Shown here: piece by piece, positions 1-6,197 of the stretch
Layout: the number at the start of each line of letters is the position of its first letter
Position numbering within the stretch: position 1 is the stretch's first letter
Source of the DNA: Candidatus Omnitrophota bacterium
GTDB taxonomy: Bacteria; Ratteibacteria; UBA8468; B48-G9; DSTR01
DNA: 11,325 nt
NCBI GenBank assembly: GCA_023818865.1
Contig: JAMWDF010000021.1
Coordinates: 4,080-15,404 of the forward strand
Direction: 5' to 3'
The notes under the pieces: model-generated
Seen by the model: the letters and a program-made list of their open reading frames with translations, nothing else
The model's database searches: none
What the model was told of the DNA's origin: nothing
Program-made: the position numbers and the translations under genes

Positions 1-85
1 CGCCGCTTGCGCCGTTTTCGAAGGGCACCGTGGGATGGGTGTTCGTCTGCATGGTCAAGTGCGCAACCAGCGCCGGCGAGGTCGT
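1..85. other. Probable foreign (chimeric) sequence left of an EcoRI site
   Basis: By direct count this stretch is 56/85 G+C (about 66%), while the next 85 bases are about 51%. It abuts GAATTC at 86-91, and the RF2 homology of the adjoining prfB ends exactly there. By chance the minus-strand reading frame stays open to the window edge and would add 28 residues, but these do not resemble the RF2 C-terminus. The third codon positions of that frame, and of one opposite plus frame, are very GC-rich, so this may be coding DNA from a GC-rich genome or a vector. I do not recognise the product. The most likely origin is a ligation or assembly chimera; a true divergent end of prfB is much less likely. 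Confidence 0.65.
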
Positions 86-1141
86 GAATTCGTCTATTTC
101 GCCATCCATCACCCCGTTGACGTTGGCTGTTTCTACGCCGGTTCGGTGATCCTTAACCAAGGTGTAAGGGCAAAAAATGTACGACCTAATTTGGCTGCCC
201 CAGGTAATCTCCTTCTGACTGTTTCTCCTGGCCGCTTCCTTTTTTTTCTGTTCTTCTAACTCTAGATGGTGCAACCTGCTTTTCAGAATTTTCATGGCCA
301 ACTCAAGATTCCTAAACTGAGACCGTTCAGTCTGACACTGGATTACTATGCCTGTTGGTTTATGCCTAATGCGAATCGCTGTCTCAACTTTATTCACGTT
401 TTGCCCGCCAGCCCCGCTTGCCCGGAAACGGTCCACCTCTATATCCTCGTCCTTAATTTCGATGTTGACGTTCTGCTCAATCTCCGGAACTACACTCACT
501 GCGGCAAAGCTGGTATGTCGCCTCTTGTTGGCATCAAAAGGGGAGATACGCACCAGACGATGAACCCCTTCTTCTCCCTTTAGGTACCCGTAAGCGTAAG
601 CACCTTGAACCATTGCTGTTACTCTTCTAAGACCAGCTTCCTCCCCTGGCTGAAAATCGACCACCTGCCACTTGAATCCTTTTTTGGACAACCACCGGCT
701 GTACATCCTCCAAAGCATACTGACCCAGTCACAGGCTTCGGTACCACCAGTTCCAGCATGAAGGGTGAAAATAGCGTTCTTATGGTCTCCTTGTTCCCAA
801 AGCCACTCCATCTTCAACCTTGAAAGATTCTCGGTTACCTGATGGATCAATCTTTCAGATTCCTGTTGCAACTCTTTATCTTCAACTTGAGCTAGCAACT
901 CCGTGACCGCTTCCAGGTTTTCAAGACCTTTCTCTATACTCTCAATGGTCTGAAACTGTTGGCTCAACCGGTTCCAGCGCTCCATCTTTTCCTGATCCAC
1001 CCGGGGATTCCAGAAACCCTTTTTCTGTCTTTCCGCTTCCAGCTCAAGGAAAATCTCTTTCTGCTTGTCCAAACCCAATTTTTGCTTAAGGACATCAAGT
1101 TGTATTCTAAGATTCTCCAGGACAGCCTGTGAGCCGTTCAC
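1..1141 (-). CDS. prfB: Peptide chain release factor 2 (RF2), 3' end lost
   Basis: RF2 recognises UAA and UGA stop codons in the ribosomal A site and triggers release of the finished protein. From the GTG at 1141 the frame gives 352 RF2-like residues up to base 86. A coiled N-terminal domain covers about 1-115. The stop-codon-reading tripeptide SPF is at 200-202, inside ISPFDANKRRHTSF. The catalytic GGQ is at 245-247, in RASGAGGQNVNK, with Asn where many RF2s have His. The late block WGSQIRSYIF is at 314-323. The GTG overlaps the obgE stop codon (GTGA) behind a GGGG purine run, so translation is probably coupled; no other in-frame start fits. The gene is in one frame throughout: where many bacteria carry an in-frame TGA and +1 frameshift near codon 25, this gene reads LGLD. 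True RF2 sequence stops at the EcoRI site 86-91, and the last dozen or so residues are missing or replaced by foreign sequence. RF2 identity is secure; the C-terminus is not. Confidence 0.95.
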   Translation of the reverse strand, partial: MNGSQAVLENLRIQLDVLKQKLGLDKQKEIFLELEAERQKKGFWNPRVDQEKMERWNRLSQQFQTIESIEKGLENLEAVTELLAQVEDKELQQESERLIHQVTENLSRLKMEWLWEQGDHKNAIFTLHAGTGGTEACDWVSMLWRMYSRWLSKKGFKWQVVDFQPGEEAGLRRVTAMVQGAYAYGYLKGEEGVHRLVRISPFDANKRRHTSFAAVSVVPEIEQNVNIEIKDEDIEVDRFRASGAGGQNVNKVETAIRIRHKPTGIVIQCQTERSQFRNLELAMKILKSRLHHLELEEQKKKEAARRNSQKEITWGSQIRSYIFCPYTLVKDHRTGVETANVNGVMDGEIDEFTTSPALVAHLTMQTNTHPTVPFENGASG

Positions 1142-2133
1142 TTTTTCCCCGTGTTATTCTGGTTAAGTTTTTGCCAGATGATTTCCAGAAGTTCCCTCAA
1201 CCCTATTCTTTCAAGAGCTGAGATTATGCAACCGTCAGGAAAATATCGGCAAAAAACTTCCAGATTTTCCTGGCTTTCAGGCAAATCAATTTTTGTGCCA
1301 ACGACGATTTCCGGTTTATCAATCAATTTCTTGCTGTAAGCAGCAATTTCTTTTCTAATGATACCATACCGGGACAAGAAGTCACTAACCGATAGGTCAA
1401 TCAAGTGAACTAAAACTTTTGTCCTCTCCACATGCCTCAAAAACGCATAACCTAATCCGCACCCGGCGGCTGCCCCCTCAATCAGACCAGGAATATCAGC
1501 CATAATAAATTGCCTCTCTTCATCCAAACGAACCACCCCGAGGTGAGGGTATAAAGTAGTAAAAGGATAGGCAGCTACTTTCGGTCGGGCGTCAGACACG
1601 GCTCTAAGAAGAGTTGATTTGCCAGCGTTCGGATATCCCAGTAATCCCACTTCGGCAATCAGCTTCAATTCTAATCTCAATCTTCTGCTCTCCCCTAGCT
1701 CCCCTGGTGTGGCCAATCGTGGGGACTGCCTGGTAGAAGATTTAAACGCCGCATTCCCCTTGCCTCCTTTTCCTCCTCGGGCCACCAATACTGAATCTCC
1801 TTCTTTAACCAGGTCAGCCAGCAATTCTTTTCCGCTCACGTCCCAGACGACCGTCCCGCAGGGGACAGCAAGAATTAGATCCTTTCCAGATTTTCCTGTC
1901 TTGCATTTACTTGACCCAGGTCGGCCATTAGAAGCAACAAAATGATGTTTGTAATGAAAATCAATTAGCGTCTTCAGGCGACGGCTGGCGACAAGAATTA
2001 CTGAACCTCCGGAGCCACCATCCCCCCCAGCCGGTCCACCTCGAGGCACATATTTTTCTCTCCGGAAAGCGATGCAGCCAGCACCACCGTTACCCGCCCT
2101 AACTTCAATAATAACCTGATCAATAAATTTCAT
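1138..2133 (-). CDS. obgE: GTPase Obg (ObgE/CgtA), ribosome assembly
   Basis: Obg is a conserved GTPase that binds the large ribosomal subunit during late assembly and links it to growth and stress. The 331-residue protein has the glycine-rich Obg fold at about 1-158 (MKFIDQVIIEVRAGNGG, then RGGPAGGDGGSGGSV). The G domain follows: P-loop GYPNAGKST at 166-174, switch I around FTTLYPHLG at 191-199, DIPG at 213-216, a G4 motif reading TKID at 280-283 instead of the usual NKxD, and SALE at 305-308. The variable C-terminal OCT domain seen in longer homologues (about 430 residues in Bacillus) is absent, as in many other lineages. The start is an ATG with a purine-rich AAGGGAAGAAG directly upstream. 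It follows uvrC by 100 nt, with a candidate promoter between, and overlaps prfB by 4 nt, so obgE and prfB may also form their own transcript. Confidence 0.97.
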   Translation of the reverse strand: MKFIDQVIIEVRAGNGGAGCIAFRREKYVPRGGPAGGDGGSGGSVILVASRRLKTLIDFHYKHHFVASNGRPGSSKCKTGKSGKDLILAVPCGTVVWDVSGKELLADLVKEGDSVLVARGGKGGKGNAAFKSSTRQSPRLATPGELGESRRLRLELKLIAEVGLLGYPNAGKSTLLRAVSDARPKVAAYPFTTLYPHLGVVRLDEERQFIMADIPGLIEGAAAGCGLGYAFLRHVERTKVLVHLIDLSVSDFLSRYGIIRKEIAAYSKKLIDKPEIVVGTKIDLPESQENLEVFCRYFPDGCIISALERIGLRELLEIIWQKLNQNNTGKK

Positions 2134-2140
2134 CTTCTTC

Positions 2141-2161
2141 CCTTAATTGACCTTAATTATA
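2141..2161 (-). promoter_or_regulatory. Candidate internal promoter of obgE-prfB with an 8-nt direct repeat
   Basis: Read on the minus strand, a perfect TATAAT (-10) lies at 2161-2156, followed by two copies of AATTAAGG spaced 10 nt apart (2158-2151 and 2148-2141) just before the obgE ATG at 2133. I see no good TTGACA-like -35 at 16-18 nt, so the promoter call is tentative. The second repeat copy also supplies part of the obgE ribosome-binding purines. Confidence 0.4.
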
Positions 2162-2210
2162 ATACCCCAGGATAAAAACATTTCCAGCGAAAAGTTTTAA
2201 ATTCAGCAGG

Positions 2211-2228
2211 ATTATCTGGCCAGAAAAT
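2211..2228. repeat. 18-bp imperfect inverted repeat downstream of uvrC
   Basis: A perfect 10-bp palindrome, TCTGGCCAGA, lies at 2215-2224. It extends to an 18-bp dyad with one mismatched pair, with ATT/AAT outer arms. It sits about 6 nt past the uvrC stop and about 50 nt upstream of the candidate obgE -10. It has no spacer loop and no clean T-run, so it does not look like an intrinsic terminator. An operator for a dimeric regulator is possible but unproven. Confidence 0.3.
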
Positions 2229-2233
2229 GTTCT

Positions 2234-3682
2234 TCAGCCATCCGCTTGAGCCAATTCTTGTTTCAAGTTACTCAGCAGTCTTCTGGCTATTTTTTCTGGC
2301 ACTCCCGTCTCTTTCAACATATCCAGGTCGGCCTGTTTCAGGCGGTATATGTCTGGAAATCTTTCACGTATTTTTTGCCTGCGGACTGGACCAAGACCAG
2401 GTATTCTCTCAAGAAGGGAAGCCAAGGTTTTCTTTTTCCGAAGCAACCGCTGGTAGCGGAAAGCAAAAAGATGGGCTTCATCTCTTACCCGCTGCAGGAA
2501 ATGAAGCACCGGAGAATTGGCAGGCAGGGATATGGCTTGACGCCAATTAGGCAAATAGATTTCTTCTTTTTCTTTAGCCAGCGCCAGCACTGGAATCTGA
2601 AGGTTAAACCGGGAAAGAACCTGGAGTACTGCTGATAACTGTCCCTTTCCTCCATCCACCAGAATGAGGTCTGGATAATCTTCATCCCTTCCCGCACCAG
2701 TGAATCGTCTTTCCACTATCTCCCTAAGCATCTGATAATCATCAATATTGGCTACTGACTGGATTCGGTAGTGCCGATAACTCTTCTTATCCGGATGGCC
2801 TCCTCGGAAAACAACTTTACTGCCTGTCGCTAAATCCTGACTCCACAAAGAAACATCATAACCTTCCACTACGACTGGTATCTTCTCCAGACGGCACAGG
2901 CGGGCGAGGGCTGTAAGGATATTTTGCTCCCCATAAGCTACTAAATGTTGTTCCTCCCGGGCAGGAAATTTTTTCTCCAAAGAGTCAAGTAGATCTAGCC
3001 TTTCTTTAATCAATTGGGCTTCCTCAAAACGTAACTCCTTCACTGCCTGGTTTAGTTGTCTTTTAAGAATTTTTTCAAAACGGCGATAGTGGCCAGAAAA
3101 AAAAGCTTTTACTCCAGCCATTATTCTGTTATATTCCTTTGAAGAAACAGAGTTGGTGCACGGTCCGCAGCATCTCCTAAGATGATATTCAGTGCAAACC
3201 CGGTGCTTTCGGAAAGTGGCCGGGGAACAAGTTCTCACAGGATAGTAATGGCGAAGAAATTTTACCAGCCGCTTCAGGTGCTCAACGTTGGTGAAAGGAC
3301 CATAATAAAAATCGTGGCCATTTTTCTCCTCCCTCACTATCATTAAAGCAGGGAATGTCTCCCGGGTAATTTTCACCAGGGGATAACTTTTGCCATCCTT
3401 CAGATTGGTATTATACCGCGGTTGATATTTCTTAATCAGCTGATTTTCAAGGATTAAGGCCTCAGCAGGGGTAGCTACAGGAATGGCCTCTATGCCTGTT
3501 ACCTGACCTGCCATAACCAATGTTTTCAGATTATAGGATTGACCGAAATGGGAGGCAACCCTATCCCTCAGAGAAACAGCCTTACCCACGTAGATAATCT
3601 GACCTCCTTCATCCTTGAGGAGGTATACACCTGGGCAGCGAGGGAGTTTTTTGAGTTCTTCCTTAAGCTTTTGGTTGGTCAT
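2234..3682 (-). CDS. uvrC: UvrABC excinuclease subunit C, compact form
   Basis: UvrC makes both incisions around a DNA lesion after UvrA/UvrB recognition. In order: an N-terminal GIY-YIG nuclease (LPRCPGVYLL and YVGKA at about 13-35) for the 3' cut; the Cys-containing block CTEYHLRRCCGPC at 163-175; a UVR helix pair for UvrB contact (RFEEAQLIKERLDLL, about 218-232); the RNase H-like endonuclease for the 5' cut (EGYDVS at 273, NIDDYQMLREIVERRF at 312, LVDGGKGQLS at 341, RVRDEAH at 398); and a C-terminal helix-hairpin-helix pair (RIPGLGPVRRQKI at about 426). The Asp/Asp/Asp/His positions that match the known catalytic residues are present. At 482 residues it is about 110 shorter than typical UvrC (around 600), and the loss falls between the UVR and endonuclease domains. 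The usual second His after DEAHRFA (FHR) is Gln here (YQR). The ATG start lies 14 nt after the DUF1844 gene, with only a weak GGGA upstream. Confidence 0.95.
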   Translation of the reverse strand: MTNQKLKEELKKLPRCPGVYLLKDEGGQIIYVGKAVSLRDRVASHFGQSYNLKTLVMAGQVTGIEAIPVATPAEALILENQLIKKYQPRYNTNLKDGKSYPLVKITRETFPALMIVREEKNGHDFYYGPFTNVEHLKRLVKFLRHYYPVRTCSPATFRKHRVCTEYHLRRCCGPCTNSVSSKEYNRIMAGVKAFFSGHYRRFEKILKRQLNQAVKELRFEEAQLIKERLDLLDSLEKKFPAREEQHLVAYGEQNILTALARLCRLEKIPVVVEGYDVSLWSQDLATGSKVVFRGGHPDKKSYRHYRIQSVANIDDYQMLREIVERRFTGAGRDEDYPDLILVDGGKGQLSAVLQVLSRFNLQIPVLALAKEKEEIYLPNWRQAISLPANSPVLHFLQRVRDEAHLFAFRYQRLLRKKKTLASLLERIPGLGPVRRQKIRERFPDIYRLKQADLDMLKETGVPEKIARRLLSNLKQELAQADG

Positions 3683-3696
3683 GGAAATCCCGGAGA

Positions 3697-4008
3697 CTAC
3701 TTTTTACCCTCTGCCTCCGTCTGTTTTTGGGATTGAGCCCTGGCTTGGGTTTCCCGAGCAGTTTCCTCCACATAATTTAACTGCAAATCGGCAATTGCAC
3801 TCTCTATCAATCTGGTTTCTTCAGCGCTGAGATTACCCCTGGTTTTTTCCCGAAGCATAACCAGAATATCAATCACTTGTTTGGCTTGTTGCAAGTTCTT
3901 GCCCCCCTTGCCAGTTATCGGGTCCGGAAGTTTTCCCAGGGCTTGCCATCCCCAGGTGGCTAAGAAAGACACCAGAAACGGAAATAGATTTTTCTCTTTA
4001 TCCTCCAT
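3697..4008 (-). CDS. DUF1844 family small protein
   Basis: This 103-residue protein has the pattern I associate with DUF1844: a hydrophobic N-terminal helix (LFPFLVSFLATWGWQALG, about 8-25), then LPDPITGKGGKNLQQAK and a helical stretch containing IDILVMLREKTRGNLSAEE. The last 20 or so residues are a charged, low-complexity tail rich in Glu, Gln and Lys. The molecular function of the family is unknown. The protein is probably cytoplasmic or membrane-associated through the amphipathic N-terminus; this is inference. The ATG has a good AGAAGGGG ribosome-binding site 8 nt upstream. It lies 55 nt after the site-2 protease gene and 14 nt before uvrC, so it is carried in the same transcription unit, but the context of mixed core genes does not point to a specific role. 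Confidence 0.85.
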   Translation of the reverse strand: MEDKEKNLFPFLVSFLATWGWQALGKLPDPITGKGGKNLQQAKQVIDILVMLREKTRGNLSAEETRLIESAIADLQLNYVEETARETQARAQSQKQTEAEGKK

Positions 4009-4063
4009 GGTTGGCGCCCCTTCTACTTATTTTGATGCAAGAAATTTACTAAACGGTTGTTCC

Positions 4064-4669
4064 TTATCTCAACCCAGTTACTAACTTTAACAGGTTGTTC
4101 ACCGCTGGAGAAAGGACAAAACCCAAAAGCCCAGTGTATAGAAGCCCTAAGATAATGAACATACCGTATTTCTCCCAAGCTAAGTAAGACCATTTCCATT
4201 TATAAGGAAGAAAGACAGACAAAATCTTAGAACCATCCAGAGGCGGTATAGGTAAGAGGTTGAAAAAAGCCAGCCAGAAATTGATGGTCACCCCTAACAA
4301 AAATATCGGGTTACCATGGGCTATCCGAAAGGCAATGCTGAACGCTAATCCCAGGAGGATGTTACTTACTGCCCCAGCCGCACTAACAATCACTGTTCCC
4401 CGGTCCATGTCCCTAAATCTTAAAGGGTTAACCGGTACTGGCTTAGCCCACCCAATAATAAATGGGCTTCTAGTAATGATCAACAGAATAGGGACCACCA
4501 GACTGCCGATAGGGTCAATGTGAACTAAAGGATTGAGCGTTAGGCGACCGGAAAGATTGGCTGTATCATCTCCCTGGGTTAAAGCAGCGTAACCATGGGC
4601 AAACTCATGGCAAATGACCGAGAATAGCAAAATAAAAATAGATAACACTTGCTGGAAGAAATGATCCAT
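4064..4669 (-). CDS. Site-2 protease family (M50) membrane metalloprotease
   Basis: This is a small intramembrane zinc protease of the short M50/S2P type. The zinc-binding HEFAH (HExxH) is at 21-25 inside the first hydrophobic segment, and the third-ligand motif NLLPIPPLDGSKIL is at 137-150, with the Asp at 145. Between them lie the conserved GRLTLNPLVHIDPIGSL block (41-57) and GWAKPVPVNPLRFRD (73-87). Several hydrophobic segments imply a polytopic inner-membrane protein. At 201 residues it matches the short family without PDZ domains, unlike RseP, so a sigma-E-type signalling role should not be assumed. The substrate is unknown. The ATG follows the murJ stop by 4 nt, with AGGAAA upstream, so translation is probably coupled to murJ. 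Confidence 0.93.
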   Translation of the reverse strand: MDHFFQQVLSIFILLFSVICHEFAHGYAALTQGDDTANLSGRLTLNPLVHIDPIGSLVVPILLIITRSPFIIGWAKPVPVNPLRFRDMDRGTVIVSAAGAVSNILLGLAFSIAFRIAHGNPIFLLGVTINFWLAFFNLLPIPPLDGSKILSVFLPYKWKWSYLAWEKYGMFIILGLLYTGLLGFVLSPAVNNLLKLVTGLR

Positions 4670-4673
4670 TTTC

Positions 4674-6197
4674 TTATTTCCTTTCTGGCTGAACTTTGAA
4701 ATATCCGGTGCCGACGAGAAGAAACAAGTAAACAGTAGCAGTGGCTATTATACAGGCAATTAGCAAAATGGACAAATGCAGACGAGCGATTGCCCATCTT
4801 CGCAGCAATGCTAACACCAAACCACTACCCAAACTAGCTAGTCCAATTCGCCCCAGGTAGGAAAATAGTGAGTTTAGCTTCAATGGAAGATGTTTCCGTC
4901 GGAAGAGAAAAAGAAGTAACAGAAAGTTACCGAAACCAACCAGGGTGGTAGAGAGAGCAATGCCACCCTGCCTTAAAAATCTCATCAGCCCGATATCCAA
5001 AAGAAAATTAAGCCCGATAGAAATGACCCCAACCTGGACTGGCGTTTTGGTGTCCTGAAAGGCATAGAAGGCCCGAGTCAAAACAGAAATTGCTCCGTAA
5101 GCGATTAAACCCAAGGCATAAAAACCGAGAGCAAACGCCGTGGCTTCCACGGACAAACTGGAGAACATTCCCCGCTGAAAAAGAAAACTGATAATTTCCT
5201 TCCTCAACAGGATCAATCCGAAACTACAGGGTAAGAGAATAGCAAAAACAAGGGATAAGGAGGATACTAAGCTGGAAGCCAAAGCCGGTAAATTGCCTTC
5301 GGTTTTCTGCTGGGCCAACCAGGGCAAGGTGGCCGTAGAGATTGAGATAGCAAAAATTCCCAAAGGCAATTGGTATAGTCTGGTTGCATACCAAAGAGAG
5401 GAAACCATTCCACTGGACAAGAAATGTGCCAGGGAATAATCCACTAAAAGATTAATCGGACCCACCGCTACACCGATAATCACTGGGGCAAGAAGCCTGC
5501 CCATCTGCCTTAGGGCCGGATGGCCAAAGTGAGTCCGCAGATGAAAAGAGCCACTCTTTTTTTTCACCATTGGCCACTGGAGCAAGAATTGCCCTAACCC
5601 CCCAACCAGCACCCCTGCGCCCAAACCCAGAATTTGTCTCTCTAGGCTATTTCCCATCAAAGGACAAAGCCACAACAGCGCTCCAATCCAGGCTAGATCA
5701 AGAACTATCGGTGATAACGCTGGCCAGAAAAAATGTTTGTGGGCGTGAAGAACTCCCATACTCAGAGCAGAAAGAGAAACAAAGATCAAATAAGGGAAGG
5801 TGAACCTGAGCAGAAGAAAAGTGTTAAACCACCGGGAAGTCTCTGGCAAAAATTTCAGGATAAAGCCCACCGCTATCAAAATAACCAAATAAAGCCCGGT
5901 AGTCACCAAAAAAGAAAGCGTGAAACAGAGATTAACGACTTCTTCAGCTTGCGATCTTTTTTCCGGGAGTGAAAGATACTCAGTGTAAACAGGGATGAAG
6001 GCACTGCTCAATGCTCCTTCAGCCAGGAGCCCTCGGAAAAAATTAGGTATCATAAAGGCCAGCAAGAAAGCATCGTAAATAGCTGTAGTACCAAATGTTT
6101 TAGCGGACAATATCTCGCGAAACAATCCCAGGACCCGGGCGAGGCTGGTGGCCACCGCCATAACCGAGGCCGCCTGTGTTATTCGCCTGAAACTCAT
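4674..6197 (-). CDS. murJ: Lipid II flippase MurJ (MviN)
   Basis: MurJ is an inner-membrane MOP-superfamily transporter that flips the peptidoglycan precursor lipid II to the outer face. The 507-residue product is hydrophobic throughout, consistent with about 14 membrane segments. Family blocks are clear: ARVLGLFREIL near 20-30, YDAFLLAFMIPNFFRGLLAEGALSSAFIPVY at 41-71, ISTATLPWLAQQ in the middle, and LTRAFYAFQDTKTPVQVG later. Length is typical (about 500-520). I chose the ATG at 6197, which shares one base with the lysS stop (TGATG). A GTG at 6200 would add one Met and cannot be excluded. Upstream AAGG is very close to the start, so reinitiation after lysS is likely. The next gene, the M50 protease, follows by 4 nt. 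Confidence 0.96.
   Translation of the reverse strand: MSFRRITQAASVMAVATSLARVLGLFREILSAKTFGTTAIYDAFLLAFMIPNFFRGLLAEGALSSAFIPVYTEYLSLPEKRSQAEEVVNLCFTLSFLVTTGLYLVILIAVGFILKFLPETSRWFNTFLLLRFTFPYLIFVSLSALSMGVLHAHKHFFWPALSPIVLDLAWIGALLWLCPLMGNSLERQILGLGAGVLVGGLGQFLLQWPMVKKKSGSFHLRTHFGHPALRQMGRLLAPVIIGVAVGPINLLVDYSLAHFLSSGMVSSLWYATRLYQLPLGIFAISISTATLPWLAQQKTEGNLPALASSLVSSLSLVFAILLPCSFGLILLRKEIISFLFQRGMFSSLSVEATAFALGFYALGLIAYGAISVLTRAFYAFQDTKTPVQVGVISIGLNFLLDIGLMRFLRQGGIALSTTLVGFGNFLLLLFLFRRKHLPLKLNSLFSYLGRIGLASLGSGLVLALLRRWAIARLHLSILLIACIIATATVYLFLLVGTGYFKVQPERK

Noticed and set aside
240..247. Run of eight A in prfB mRNA (AAA AAA AAG), a possible slippery site; a similar run lies in murJ near 5557-5564
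   Set aside because: Both encode ordinary Lys runs in intact frames, with no stimulatory structure or alternative product that I can see.
35..823. Plus-strand open frames opposite prfB
   Set aside because: They lie antisense to a well-conserved RF2 sequence and have no family resemblance or ribosome-binding sites.
1619..1945. 108-codon plus-strand frame opposite obgE
   Set aside because: It is a shadow of the glycine-rich Obg frame, proline- and serine-rich by complementarity.
2227..2635. Plus-strand frames of over 100 codons opposite uvrC
   Set aside because: Antisense to conserved nuclease and HhH motifs; no independent coding evidence.
3600..3625. Repeated GGAGG-like complement (cctccttcatccttgaggagg) as a hairpin terminator
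   Set aside because: It lies inside the conserved GIY-YIG coding region of uvrC and lacks a T-run.
4009..4063. Promoter in the 55-nt gap before the DUF1844 gene
   Set aside because: A TTGAGA is present, but no acceptable -10 falls at 16-18 nt spacing.
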